Shown: one piece after another, positions 25,883 to 36,121 of the stretch
Position numbering within the stretch: the first letter of the stretch is position 1
Layout of the letters: each line of letters starts with the position of its first letter
Source of the DNA: Ralstonia pickettii
GTDB lineage: Bacteria > Pseudomonadota > Gammaproteobacteria > Burkholderiales > Burkholderiaceae
DNA length: 64,000 bases
NCBI RefSeq assembly: GCF_030582395.1
Contig: NZ_CP104381.1
Coordinates: 62,001-126,000, forward strand
Direction of reading: 5' to 3'
Translations under genes and position numbers: made by a program
Notes under the pieces: model-generated
Told to the model about the DNA's origin: nothing
Seen by the model: only the letters and a program-made list of their open reading frames with translations
Database searches by the model: none

Positions 25883-26848
25883 TCAAACAGCCGCCCGCAA
25901 CAACCGCTGCTGATAAGCCTGCAAATGCGCAAACGCCACCCGCAGCAGCGACACATCAACGCCCAACGCCCGCCCGCGGCGCAGCATGTCTCCCACGATG
26001 TGATCTGCCTCCACACGCCCGCCACTCTCAAGATCCCGCAACATCGATGCCGTCAGCGGCGAACCGGCTTGCGTCAGCACATTGAGCCCGCGTTCGCGCG
26101 CCGCCTGCCGATTCGGATACCCCGACGCCGCAGCCACGCGCTCGCACGCCAAGAACATCGCTTCATTCAACGCTGCGCCCTCGTCCGTGGCGACGATTTC
26201 GCCCACCGTCGCCCGCATCAGGCAAGTCATCGCGGCCAGAGAAGTGAGGAACGTGAACTTTTCCCACATGTCCTGCATGACGTTCTCGGCGAGCACCGAA
26301 TCAAAGTTGGCCGTGGCAAACACGTCGCGGATCGCTTCGGTGCGCTCGCGCGGCGCATGCGGCGTGCGCTCGCCAAAGGTGATGGAGTGCACGGCGGCGC
26401 CTTGGCCATTGCTCAGGTGCAGCACGGCACCATCCGGCGCACTCGTCGCACTGATGTGGCACAGCCCACCCAGCACGCGCGATTCCCCGAACGCGGCATC
26501 CAGCCGTTCCAGATGCGCCAGACCATTGAGCACCGGCAGCACCACCGTGCGCTCGCCCACCACGGGGCGGATCGCGGTAATGGCGTCTTCCAGGTCGTAT
26601 GCCTTGCAGCTCAGTAGCACCAGGTCGGCGCGGCCCCAAGCCGTGGCTTGGTCCGCGGTGATGGTCTGCACGGGCAATTGCGCATCGCCGTGCGGGCTGC
26701 GAATCACGAGACCGTGTTGGCGCAACCGCGCCGCGCGCGCGGGCCGCACGAGAAACGTCACGTCCGCGCCGGCCTGGGCGAGCCGCCCGCCAAAATAACC
26801 GCCGGTGCCACCGGCGCCAAGCACCAGAATCCGCATTGCTGTCGTCAT
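25883..26848 (-). CDS. Ketopantoate reductase family protein (PanE/ApbA-like)
   Basis: NADPH-dependent 2-dehydropantoate 2-reductase family protein of 321 residues. The Rossmann motif is GAGGTGGYFGGRLAQAGADV, with VLLSCKAYDLEDA and the catalytic lysine in MWEKFTFLTSLAAMTCLMR. LESGGRVEADHIVGDMLRRG is the C-terminal signature. Many genomes have several paralogues with unknown substrates, so pantothenate synthesis is possible but not shown. The start could be at either of two nearby ATGs (26,848 or 26,836). Confidence 0.82.
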   Translation of the reverse strand: MTTAMRILVLGAGGTGGYFGGRLAQAGADVTFLVRPARAARLRQHGLVIRSPHGDAQLPVQTITADQATAWGRADLVLLSCKAYDLEDAITAIRPVVGERTVVLPVLNGLAHLERLDAAFGESRVLGGLCHISATSAPDGAVLHLSNGQGAAVHSITFGERTPHAPRERTEAIRDVFATANFDSVLAENVMQDMWEKFTFLTSLAAMTCLMRATVGEIVATDEGAALNEAMFLACERVAAASGYPNRQAARERGLNVLTQAGSPLTASMLRDLESGGRVEADHIVGDMLRRGRALGVDVSLLRVAFAHLQAYQQRLLRAAV

Positions 26849-27002
26849 GGGGTTCGTTTCCATCGAGCAGAAGATAGGCAAACGATTCTAGGCCTGTTCG
26901 CGTGACCCTGCAGACGGCGCCCCGTGCGCGCTAAAATGCTGATTTTCCTCACAATTTGACGCCTGTTCGGCCATTATTCAGCGCTGGCGGGGTCGAGATG
27001 CC

Positions 27003-27950
27003 ATGACGTTTTCCAATAATTTCCACCGCCTCGAAACCCGACTGCAGTCGCAGGTTGGCCGCGCCATTGGCGACTTCAACATGATTGAAGACGGCGACAC
27101 CATCCTCGTGTGCCTGTCCGGCGGCAAGGATTCGTACACGATGCTGTCGGTGCTGATGGCCCTGCAGAAGCGCGCGCCGGTCGACTTCAAGCTGATTGCG
27201 ATGAACCTCGACCAGAAGCAGCCCGGCTTTCCGGAAGAGGTCCTGCCCAACTACCTGAAGAAGGTGGGCGTGGAGTACGTGATCGTCGAGGCGGATACGT
27301 ATTCGATCGTCAAGGAGAAGGTGCCCGAGGGCAAGACCACGTGCTCGCTGTGTTCGCGCCTGCGTCGCGGTGTGATCTATCGCACGGCCAAGGAGCTGGG
27401 TGCCAACAAGATCGCGCTGGGTCACCACCGCGACGACATCGTCAACACGTTCTTCCTCAACATGTTCTTCGGCGGCAAGATGAAGTCGATGCCGCCCAAG
27501 CTGGCCACGGACAACGGCGACCACATCGTCATCCGGCCGCTCGCCTATTGCGCGGAAAAGGACATCGCTTCGTACGCCCGCGCGATGGAATTCCCGATCA
27601 TCCCGTGCAACCTGTGCGGCTCGCAGGAAAACCTGCAGCGCAAGAAGGTCAAGGAGATGCTGCTGGAGTGGGAGCGCCAGACGCCGGGCCGTATCGACAA
27701 CATCTTCGCTTCGCTGCAAAACGTGGTGCCGTCGCACCTGGCCGATACCGATCTGTTCGACTTCAACGGCCTGACCACAGGCCTGGCGAAGATCGGCGAA
27801 GACGCGCTGTTCGGCCAGACCGCCTACGATCAGGCCCCGCTTGTGTTTGCTGGCTCGCACGATGACCGGATCGAGTTCGTGCGGTTTGAGCGCAAGCCCG
27901 GCGACAAGTCCGCCGAGCAGGCCGTGCCCGGAGAGGCGGCGGCAAACTGA
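27003..27950 (+). CDS. ttcA: tRNA 2-thiocytidine biosynthesis protein
   Basis: Thiolates cytidine 32 of certain tRNAs using ATP and an iron-sulfur cluster. The PP-loop SGGKDS is at residues 39-44. The cluster cysteines are in [10 protein letters not shown] and CNLCGSQ, and [21 protein letters not shown] is the adenylation-site helix. The 315-residue length is normal, and the start [14 protein letters not shown] is typical. A TAAAAT -10-like box lies at 26,932-26,937. Confidence 0.96.
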   Translation: MTFSNNFHRLETRLQSQVGRAIGDFNMIEDGDTILVCLSGGKDSYTMLSVLMALQKRAPVDFKLIAMNLDQKQPGFPEEVLPNYLKKVGVEYVIVEADTYSIVKEKVPEGKTTCSLCSRLRRGVIYRTAKELGANKIALGHHRDDIVNTFFLNMFFGGKMKSMPPKLATDNGDHIVIRPLAYCAEKDIASYARAMEFPIIPCNLCGSQENLQRKKVKEMLLEWERQTPGRIDNIFASLQNVVPSHLADTDLFDFNGLTTGLAKIGEDALFGQTAYDQAPLVFAGSHDDRIEFVRFERKPGDKSAEQAVPGEAAAN

Positions 27951-28115
27951 GCGCAACTCCCTCCATGCGAGGTGGCGTATGGCGCACTCATGCGCGCAGC
28001 GCGCCAGGCCGCACGTCCACCATCCGTCCGACCGGCCGGCGGTCTACCCGTCTCGGTCATGGCGCGATTGCAACAATTCCACCGTTTGACCGGTTCAGGG
28101 GGAGGGCGGGCCCCA

Positions 28116-28124
28116 TGCTAGAAT
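28116..28124 (+). promoter_or_regulatory. Candidate extended -10 promoter for glmU
   Basis: TGCTAGAAT is an extended -10 element 165 bases before the glmU start. The gap 27,951-28,288 (338 bases) between ttcA and glmU contains no gene. It has a TTGACC at 28,086-28,091, too far (27 bases) to act as its -35. Confidence 0.45.
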
Positions 28125-28288
28125 TTTTCCATCTGTGTCTTATACGCCGCAAAAGCGCCCCGCAGAAGGGTTTGCAGGCGGTCCGGCCATCCTGAGGGGA
28201 GGTGGCGGGCGGTGGGTTACAGGCAGCCATTCCCGGTGCCGGCAACCCGTCGCAGGCTATCGCTTCGAGTCACTCTAGGAACCTCCTT

Positions 28289-29656
<1,368 letters not shown>

Positions 29657-29772
29657 CAGGTTTTCTCCTGCGCCGAACAGCGGATGCCGCTTCGGCACAC
29701 GAGCATCGATACTGAATTACCGAGTGCGGCGCACATTCAACGTGCGGCCCCACCCCAACTGGAGAAATCAAC

Positions 29773-31611
29773 ATGTGCGGTATCGTTGGCGCGGTTTCCA
29801 CGCGCAATATCGTTCCCGTCCTGATCGAGGGCCTGCGCCGTCTGGAATACCGCGGCTATGACTCATGCGGTGTCGCCGTACAGCGTGACGGCCAGCTCGA
29901 GCGCGCACGTACCGTGTCGCGCGTGGCCGATCTCGATGCCCAGGCACAGACCAGCCACCTGGACGGCGCCATCGGCATCGCGCACACGCGCTGGGCCACG
30001 CATGGCCGGCCGGATACCGTCAACGCGCACCCGCACTTCTCGGGCGACACCATCGCCCTGGTGCACAACGGCATCATCGAAAACTACGAGTCGCTGCGCG
30101 AAGAGCTGAAAGCCGTCGGCTACGGCTTTGAATCGCAGACGGACACCGAAGTCGTCGCGCACCTGATCCACCAGGCCTACACGTACCCCAGCAGCAAGAC
30201 GCGCGGCGACCTGTTCGCCTCGGTACGTGCTTCGGTCAAGCGCTTGCACGGCGCCTATGCGATTGCCGTGTTTGCCCGTGACAACCCCGACGTGGTGGTA
30301 GGCGCGCGCGCCGGCTCGCCGCTGGTGGTGGCGATTGGCGAGAACGAATCGTTCCTCGCCTCCGACGCGCTGGCCGTGGCCGGTACCGCCAGCCGCATGG
30401 CCTACCTGGAAGAAGGCGACGTGGTGGAACTCACCCGCGACGGCTTCACCGTGGCCGATGCAAGCGACAAGATCGTCGAGCGCGAAGTGAAGGAAGTCGG
30501 CACCTACGCCGCCGCCGTGGAACTTGGGCCCTTCCGCCACTTCATGCAGAAGGAAATCTTCGAGCAGCCGCGCGCCCTGGGCGACACGCTCGAGGGCGTG
30601 CAAGGCTTTGCGCCGAACCTGTTCGGCCCCGAAGCAGCCCAGGTGCTGCCCAAGGTCGACAGCGTGCTGATCCTGGCTTGCGGCACGAGCTACTACTCGG
30701 GCTGCACGGCCAAGTACTGGCTCGAATCGATCGCCAAGATCCCGACGCAGGTGGAAGTCGCCAGCGAATACCGCTACCGCGAGACGGTGCCCAACCCGAA
30801 CGCGCTGGTCATCGTGATCTCGCAATCGGGCGAAACCGCCGACACGCTGGCCGCACTGCGCCACGCACGCGAACTCGGCCACACGCACACCCTCGCCATC
30901 TGCAACGTGGCGACGAGCGCCATGGTGCGCGAGACGCAGCTCAAGTTCCTCACGCGCGCGGGCACCGAGATCGGCGTGGCGTCCACCAAGGCGTTCACCA
31001 CGCAGCTGGCCGCGCTGTACATGCTGGCGCTGACGTTCGCCAAGCTGCGCGGCCATCTGAACACCGAGCAGGAAGAAGATGCGCTGCGCCATCTGCGCCA
31101 CCTGCCGTCGGCGTTGAACGCGGTGTTGGCGCTCGAGCCGCAGATCATCGCGTGGTCGGACGAGTTTGCCCGTCGCGAAAACGCGCTGTTCCTCGGTCGC
31201 GGTCTGCATTACCCGATCGCCCTGGAAGGCGCGCTCAAGCTCAAGGAAATCTCGTACATCCACGCCGAGGCCTACCCGGCCGGCGAACTCAAGCACGGCC
31301 CGCTGGCCCTGGTGACCGAGCAGATGCCGGTCGTGACCGTGGCCCCGAATGACGCGCTGCTCGAAAAGCTCAAGTCGAACATCCAGGAAGTGCGTGCGCG
31401 TGGCGGCAAGCTGTACGTGTTTGCCGACGCCGATACGCATATCCAGTCGAGCGACGGCATCCAGGTGATCCGCATGCCGGAGCACTACGGGCAGCTCTCG
31501 CCGATCCTGCACGTGGTGCCGCTGCAGTTGCTGGCGTATCACACGGCGCTGGCACGCGGCACGGACGTCGACAAGCCACGCAACCTGGCGAAATCGGTGA
31601 CTGTCGAATAA
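29773..31611 (+). CDS. glmS: Glutamine-fructose-6-phosphate aminotransferase
   Basis: First committed step to UDP-GlcNAc: fructose-6-P and glutamine to glucosamine-6-P. The 612-residue protein has the N-terminal nucleophile Cys2 ([13 protein letters not shown]), the glutaminase domain (to about 235), two SIS domains, and the end [13 protein letters not shown]. The final codons are the conserved TnsD-recognition region used as the Tn7 attachment site, and a Tn7-like element begins 23 bases after the stop. GGAGAAATCAAC precedes the ATG. Confidence 0.98.
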   Translation: MCGIVGAVSTRNIVPVLIEGLRRLEYRGYDSCGVAVQRDGQLERARTVSRVADLDAQAQTSHLDGAIGIAHTRWATHGRPDTVNAHPHFSGDTIALVHNGIIENYESLREELKAVGYGFESQTDTEVVAHLIHQAYTYPSSKTRGDLFASVRASVKRLHGAYAIAVFARDNPDVVVGARAGSPLVVAIGENESFLASDALAVAGTASRMAYLEEGDVVELTRDGFTVADASDKIVEREVKEVGTYAAAVELGPFRHFMQKEIFEQPRALGDTLEGVQGFAPNLFGPEAAQVLPKVDSVLILACGTSYYSGCTAKYWLESIAKIPTQVEVASEYRYRETVPNPNALVIVISQSGETADTLAALRHARELGHTHTLAICNVATSAMVRETQLKFLTRAGTEIGVASTKAFTTQLAALYMLALTFAKLRGHLNTEQEEDALRHLRHLPSALNAVLALEPQIIAWSDEFARRENALFLGRGLHYPIALEGALKLKEISYIHAEAYPAGELKHGPLALVTEQMPVVTVAPNDALLEKLKSNIQEVRARGGKLYVFADADTHIQSSDGIQVIRMPEHYGQLSPILHVVPLQLLAYHTALARGTDVDKPRNLAKSVTVE

Positions 31612-31629
31612 GTTTCGGCAGGCGCAGAA

Positions 31630-31634
31630 ACAGA
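31630..31634. repeat. Target-site duplication, left copy (ACAGA)
   Basis: ACAGA directly before the TGAT end of the Tn7-like element. The same five bases follow the other end at 48,403-48,407. A 5-bp duplication is the Tn7 hallmark. Confidence 0.85.
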
Positions 31635-31700
31635 TGATCATTTACAAATATGTTGGCCCCAGTGCAAATATGTTTGGGTTCTGAAAAATATGTTTGTCCT
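31635..31700. repeat. glmS-proximal transposon end with three 20-bp-phased repeats
   Basis: Blocks 31,641-31,660, 31,661-31,680 and 31,681-31,700 each carry AAATATGTT at the same offset (TTACAAATATGTTGGCCCC, GTGCAAATATGTTTGGG, TGAAAAATATGTTTGTCC). Adjacent, phased sites are the pattern of TnsB binding at a Tn7 right end. Confidence 0.85.
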
Positions 31701-31849
31701 GGGGCGTTTCGCCCCAGAGTTCCACATTAGGTGGTCGACGTTTGACACCAGCCGAGGTAGTGAAGGCAGCGTCCGATTGCTTGGATGGGCGGGGCGAGCA
31801 GCGCGACACTTCTGCGTTGCTCGCACAAGCCTGTCGCGAACCGCTGACT

Positions 31850-32323
31850 TTGTGTGCTCCGACTATCCCAGGGGAAAGCTTGATTTCCCTGGTTGGGCGG
31901 TATCACGTTACCAGCGGAAACCCAACTACGCGGGATACGTACGCAGAGCTCTTTCGGCGTTTGCCGTTCCCACTTACAGCCTGGGTTCCGTCACATGTCG
32001 GAGCTTTGGGTGATCGTTTTCCCACACGACCAAGTCAGACGATTCAGTGCCTCTTGCGAGAGAGCACATTGTTTCCGCTACTGGAAATGTTTACTGGCGC
32101 CGAGTTCGCTGCGCGGGACGAGCAGAGCCATATCGACGCGGTGCTTCAGGGGCTCCCAAAACACACAGCCGGCGCATTTAATCGGACCCGTCTTTGCCCT
32201 CAATGTCTGACGGAAGATGAAGACAGGTACGGGACGCCAGCTATTTTCAATGCACATCAGATACCGGGCGTTTCCGCATGCTTTCGCCATGGCATCCCGC
32301 TCTTAGAGCAATGCCCTACATGT
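31850..32323 (+). pseudogene. Truncated TnsD/TniQ target-selection protein
   Basis: The frame encodes IPGESLISLVGRYH, the opening motif of TniQ/TnsD proteins. About 110 residues later comes the zinc-finger region CPQCLTEDEDRYG ... HQIPGVSACFRHGIPLLEQCPTC with its Cys/His ligands. TnsD binds the glmS 3' end and directs insertion there. Homology stops at CPTC (about 32,323), where the sequence changes to a DUF4010 membrane-protein frame, so about half of a normal TnsD is missing. No ATG opens the frame; a TTG at 31,850 is possible. The stretch 31,701-31,849 is open in the same frame and may be a remnant of an upstream tns gene. Confidence 0.8.
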
Positions 32324-32933
32324 CGGTGTTGCGACCATCGCAACCATGGCGGCACGGGTGCGCGCGAAACATTCGCCCGTGAGCGGGGCTGCAGCCGCCG
32401 CGCTGCTGTCCAATGTTGCAACATTGGTACTGATGGCGTTGCTGGTTGCTGTCATCGATATCGTGCTGCTCCGGTCCTTGGCGGTGCCGCTTGTCATCGG
32501 TGCAGTGATGACGGTGGGGTGCGCCGTGTTTTTGATGCTGCGTGATAGGACACCGGTTCAAGCGGACGGGGGAAACGCGTCTTCGTCGATCGATTGGCGC
32601 GCCGCAATCGGTTTTGGGTTATGGACGGCTGCACTGCTGCTGATAGCAGCGGTGTCGCGGGAATGGTTCGGGACCGCGGCCGTCACCGCCGTGACGCTGT
32701 TTGGTGCTTTGGCCGATGCGCATGCTGCCACTGCGGCCATTGCTACCCAGGCCGCCAGTGGGGCGCTTACGCGCTCAGTGGCGGGTGCGCTCGTCATGTT
32801 GGCGTTGTCCGTCAATACCTTGACCAAAATGGTTGTGGCAACTAGCGGCGGGAAAGCGTTTGCGGGTCAGGTTGCCGGTGGTTTGCTGACCGCACTCGCT
32901 GCGAGTTGGGCCGCATTCTGGATCGCGGCCTAG
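32324..32933 (+). pseudogene. 5'-truncated DUF4010 (MgtC/SapB-associated) membrane protein
   Basis: The frame running into ATG 32,346 is already DUF4010-like (VGVATIATMAARVRAKHSP). This shows that the gene has lost its front half at the junction with tnsD. What remains is about 200 residues with five or six hydrophobic helices (VATLVLMALLVAVIDIVLL, AVPLVIGAVMTVGCAVFL, GFGLWTAALLLIAAV and others). Full-length relatives have about 400 residues. Translation from the internal ATG is possible but function is doubtful. Confidence 0.7.
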
Positions 32934-33116
32934 TTAATCCCGACCGATTCCCGGCATCCAATACACCGGACACATGCGGATCAGACCGGTCACTAAAGGC
33001 ACTAGACCAAGCCACTCAACCCAGGCCGGTACTGTGCCGAACAGCGCCAACAGAATCATGGCGAGGCCGATGATGACGCGGACGACGCGATCGGTGGTTC
33101 CAACATTGGGAAACAT
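32934..33116 (-). CDS. Small DUF2892 membrane protein
   Basis: A 60-residue protein with two hydrophobic helices (VVRVIIGLAMILLALFG and WLGLVPLVTGLIRMCPVYW). It matches the DUF2892 pattern NVGxxDRxxRxxxG at the start and a CPVY near the end. Relatives are often next to rhodanese or metal and redox stress genes, and the role is unknown. GGAGTAGCGCC stands before the ATG. It converges directly on the DUF4010 remnant. Confidence 0.8.
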   Translation of the reverse strand: MFPNVGTTDRVVRVIIGLAMILLALFGTVPAWVEWLGLVPLVTGLIRMCPVYWMPGIGRD

Positions 33117-33149
33117 GGCGCTACTCCTACTGGCGAAATGAAATGGGTT

Positions 33150-33480
33150 GGACGCCCTAAATCGTCAAATGCGACGGTGTCTCCGAGCCGTGATCCATGT
33201 ATCGGTCGCCTCCAAGAATTCTGGCCAGCAAGGTCCATTCGCTGCCCATTGCGCGTGTCATTCAAAGTCAGCATACCGATGAGTTGCTGCTGATCGGCGA
33301 TTACCGTCAAGCGGTGCAAGCCGTGACAGAGCACACTGCGAAGCGCCTTGCTGATGATGGCATGACCATAAATAATCAGCACGCCGAGGGTCATCTCCTC
33401 GGATATGGTGGTCAGAGCGCAGTCGGCGTGGCTGGCGATACCGTGGACCACCATGTCGCGGTCAGGCGTGGCGTTGCCAG
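33150..33480 (-). pseudogene. 5'-truncated CBS-domain protein
   Basis: On the minus strand the frame reads TPDRDMVVHGIASHADCALT and then LHRLTVIADQQQLIGMLTLND. The first is the CBS-pair linker, the second the end of a CBS repeat. No start codon or first CBS repeat is present, because the sequence upstream belongs to another gene fragment. The C-terminus drifts into unrelated sequence. Intact relatives of about 140 residues bind adenine nucleotides. Confidence 0.6.
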
Positions 33481-33690
33481 AACGCATAGGCACTGGCGCC
33501 GACTACCTGCTGCGCGAGTCTGCCGTCGATCAGCGTACTCGCCGCCGGCGGCATGTCGATGTTGGGCGCGACGTATGGATAGCCGAATGCCGGGCTGGTA
33601 TTCCAAACATCGGACACCGTCGGGTTGTTGTTGACCGTGATTCCGTAGATGAAATCGACGTCCTCCCGCGTCAGGTGAATTCCACTGGTA
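33466..33690 (-). pseudogene. Fragment of an unidentified exported protein
   Basis: The minus-strand frame encodes about 75 residues including TREDVDFIYGITVNNNPTVS, DVWNTSPAFGYPYVAPNIDM and TLIDGRLAQQVVGASAYAFW before a stop. The style recalls exported c-type cytochrome or porin-like proteins of Burkholderiales, but I cannot name it. It is cut at both ends, against the CBS remnant and against the shp promoter. Confidence 0.5.
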
Positions 33691-33693
33691 TCG

Positions 33694-33710
33694 CTTAAGA
33701 ATCCGTTAAG
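33694..33710 (+). promoter_or_regulatory. PmrA/QseB-type response-regulator box
   Basis: CTTAAG-AATCC-GTTAAG, two hexamers separated by five bases, upstream of shp. It fits the direct-repeat consensus of PmrA/QseB regulators. The operon it precedes encodes such a regulator three genes later, so autoregulation is likely. Confidence 0.65.
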
Positions 33711-33755
33711 AAGAATCCGAGAGCATCAAGGCATTCCTCAGTGTGAGAGGCCACG

Positions 33756-34172
33756 ATGCCGACCTCAAAGTTTCTTCCTGTTGCCTGCCTGCATTCGGTC
33801 TTGGCGTTGGCGCTAGCCGCTGCCGCTCCCCTGGCAAGTGCGGAAGTGCCCACGCAAATGCTCGATCAATATCGCGCGAAGGCCGGAACCCCCTCCGAAC
33901 CGTCCCGCGGGCAGCAGTTTTTTACATCCAAGCACGGCCGTGAATGGAGCTGTGCATCTTGCCACGGCAACCCACCAACGCAAACCGGCCGGCATGCCGC
34001 AACCAGCAAGTCGATTGCGCCGCTGGCTCCGGCGTTCAACCCTGAGCGCTTTACCGATGCTGCAAAGACCGAGAAATGGTTCCGGCGCAACTGCAACGAC
34101 GTAGTCGGGCGCGAGTGCACGGCGACAGAAAAAGCGGACGTCCTGAGTTGGCTGATGACCCTCGGCAAGTAG
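33756..34172 (+). CDS. SHP-type monohaem cytochrome c (DUF1924 family)
   Basis: Periplasmic class I cytochrome c of 138 residues. There is a signal peptide (HSVLALALAAAAPLASA), one haem site Cys66-Ala-Ser-Cys-His70, and the C-terminal ATEKADVLSWLMTLGK. It matches the sphaeroides haem protein (SHP) family, in which an Asn ligand can be displaced by O2 or NO. The next two genes encode its usual partners, a diheme cytochrome and a cytochrome b. GAGAGG stands before the ATG. Confidence 0.85.
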   Translation: MPTSKFLPVACLHSVLALALAAAAPLASAEVPTQMLDQYRAKAGTPSEPSRGQQFFTSKHGREWSCASCHGNPPTQTGRHAATSKSIAPLAPAFNPERFTDAAKTEKWFRRNCNDVVGRECTATEKADVLSWLMTLGK

Positions 34173-34220
34173 GGTCGTCCAGCAAGCCACTCAATTCCTT
34201 ACCTGATTCGGAGTATCCCA

Positions 34221-34712
34221 ATGTCTGACCGTGCCATCGTTACAAGCAGAACTGCGGGCGCTTGCCTGGCAATCGCGGGCCTGGCGCTGTCGTTTCTCGC
34301 CGTCGCCGAAGAGGGGCCCGGCATGCGCGCCGCGCCGCTGCTGCCCAAATATCGGCAGGAATGTGCGTCTTGCCATATTGCCTATCCGCCCGGCGCGCTG
34401 CCCGCCAGCTCCTGGCAACGCATTCTGGGCAACCTGCAGCACCACTACGGGACAGATGCCTCGTTGGACCCTGCCACCGTCAAGCAGCTCGATCAGTGGC
34501 TTACGGCCAACGCGGCAGGTCGCTCAAATGCTATGCCCCCACCGCCCGAGGACCGGATCACCCGATCGGCGTGGTTTGCCCGCACTCACGACGAAGTGCC
34601 CGCTGCGGTGTGGCGCCGGCCTGCCATCAAGAGCGCCTCGAACTGCGCCGCCTGCCATACCAAGGCGGATCAAGGCAATTTCAATGAACACGATGTCCGC
34701 ATCCCGCGCTGA
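34221..34712 (+). CDS. Diheme cytochrome c (DHC)
   Basis: A 163-residue periplasmic protein with a signal segment and two haem sites, CASCH (about residue 50) and CAACH (about residue 144). The pattern YRQECASCHIAYPPGALP is typical of DHC, the electron donor to SHP. It lies between shp and the cytochrome b gene, four bases from the latter, so all three are one operon. Confidence 0.88.
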   Translation: MSDRAIVTSRTAGACLAIAGLALSFLAVAEEGPGMRAAPLLPKYRQECASCHIAYPPGALPASSWQRILGNLQHHYGTDASLDPATVKQLDQWLTANAAGRSNAMPPPPEDRITRSAWFARTHDEVPAAVWRRPAIKSASNCAACHTKADQGNFNEHDVRIPR

Positions 34713-34716
34713 AACC

Positions 34717-35415
34717 ATGAAAACCGATTCCATCACCCGCCGCATCCTGGTTTGGGATGCGCCGACCCGCCTGTTCCACTGGCTGCTGGCGGTGAGTTTC
34801 CTGGGGGCCTACTTGACCGCGGAAAGTGAGCAGTGGCGCCTTATTCACATCACGCTCGGCTACACGATGGCGGCGCTGGTCAGCTTTCGGCTGCTGTGGG
34901 GCGTGGTGGGCACGCGATACGCCAGGTTTTCCAACTTCGTACGGTCGCCCGCCGCCGCACTCCGCTATTTGACCAACATCATGCGCGGGCGGCCGGAGCA
35001 CCACGTCGGCCACAACCCCGCCGGAGCGCTTGCTATCATCGCCTTGCTGCTGATGGCATGCGCCTTGGCGGGCACGGGCTGGGCAACCTACAACGATGTC
35101 GGCGGTGACTGGCTCGGCGAGTTGCACGAAGGCATTGCCAACGCAATGCTCGCACTGGTGGGTATTCATGTTCTCGCCGTCTTCGCCAGCAGTTGGCTGC
35201 ACCGTGAGAATCTCGTTGGTGCGATGTTCAGCGGACGCAAGACGGGCCTGCCAAATGAGGGCATCCGCCGTGCGTGGTGGAGCCTCGCGGCCCTGATGCT
35301 GGTGGCGGTGCTGGGCTTCTGGTGGATGCAATGGCAGTCCGCGCCGTCGGCCGGGGCCGCTGACCGCCCCGCAGCATCTGCGAAGCATCACGGCGCCGAG
35401 CGCGACGACTATTGA
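34717..35415 (+). CDS. Cytochrome b561-type membrane cytochrome of the SHP-DHC system
   Basis: A 232-residue inner-membrane di-haem cytochrome b. VWDAPTRLFHWLLAVSF at the start, IHITLGYTMAALVSFRLLW, LHEGIANAMLALVGIHVLAVF and a final helix give four core helices plus one, with His ligands in the first, second and fourth. It is expected to take electrons from quinol and pass them to DHC. The C-terminus is short and polar. Confidence 0.87.
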   Translation: MKTDSITRRILVWDAPTRLFHWLLAVSFLGAYLTAESEQWRLIHITLGYTMAALVSFRLLWGVVGTRYARFSNFVRSPAAALRYLTNIMRGRPEHHVGHNPAGALAIIALLLMACALAGTGWATYNDVGGDWLGELHEGIANAMLALVGIHVLAVFASSWLHRENLVGAMFSGRKTGLPNEGIRRAWWSLAALMLVAVLGFWWMQWQSAPSAGAADRPAASAKHHGAERDDY

Positions 35416-35446
35416 TCCAAACCGGTACCGAGCGGAGACCTCATCC

Positions 35447-36121
35447 GTGCGCATCCTGCTTGTCGAAGACGACCCCCTGCTCGGCGACGGCATCCGGGCC
35501 GGCCTGCATCAGTATGGCTTCCAAGTCGATTGGGTGCGCGACGGTGAGGCGGCGTGGCGGGAGTTGCGCACGGACGCCTACGTCGCCGCGATACTCGATC
35601 TTGGGTTGCCCCGCATGGACGGCGTGGACGTGCTGCGAAAGGTGCGTGACGCAGGCATCACGGTCCCCATCCTGGTGCTGACCGCGCGCGACGCAATACC
35701 AGACCGCGTGCGCGGGCTCGATCTTGGCGCCGATGATTACATCGTCAAGCCCATTGATCTGCACGAACTCAGCGCGAGGCTGCGCGCGCTGGTGCGCCGT
35801 GCGCATGGCCATCCCACGGAACGGTTGCGGGCGCGCGGCATTGTCCTTGAGCCCGCATCGCGCACGGTTTTTTGCAACGGCGCCCCCGTCGTACTGTCGA
35901 CGCGGGAATTCGACCTTCTGCATGCCTTGATGCTGAACGTGGGGCGCGTACTGTCACGCGAGCAGCTCGAGCAGTGCCTGTACACCTGGGGGCAGGAGGT
36001 CGGCAGCAACGCCGTGGAAGTCCACATCCACCATCTGCGCGCGAAACTTGGCAGCGACCTCATTCGGACCGTACGCGGCGTCGGCTACATGCTGCCGCGT
36101 GACAACGCAGAGGCGCCATGA
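35447..36121 (+). CDS. OmpR-family response regulator, QseB/PmrA-like
   Basis: The 224-residue regulator has a receiver domain with phosphoacceptor Asp51 (AAILDLGLPRMDG) and Lys in YIVKPID. Its winged helix (about 125-220) contains VGSNAVEVHIHHLRAKLG and IRTVRGVGYML. GTG start after CGGAGACC. It overlaps the kinase gene by ATGA. A matching TTAAG-type box lies before shp, so it probably controls the whole operon. Confidence 0.92.
   Translation: MRILLVEDDPLLGDGIRAGLHQYGFQVDWVRDGEAAWRELRTDAYVAAILDLGLPRMDGVDVLRKVRDAGITVPILVLTARDAIPDRVRGLDLGADDYIVKPIDLHELSARLRALVRRAHGHPTERLRARGIVLEPASRTVFCNGAPVVLSTREFDLLHALMLNVGRVLSREQLEQCLYTWGQEVGSNAVEVHIHHLRAKLGSDLIRTVRGVGYMLPRDNAEAP

Noticed and set aside
29657..29772. 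glmS ribozyme upstream of glmS
   Set aside because: The 116-base gap is too short and shows only a normal ribosome-binding site; the ribozyme is known mainly from Gram-positives.
29863..31641. 592-residue open frame antisense to glmS
   Set aside because: GC-rich third-position shadow of glmS with no family resemblance; several similar long antisense frames lie over dapF, glmU and argC.
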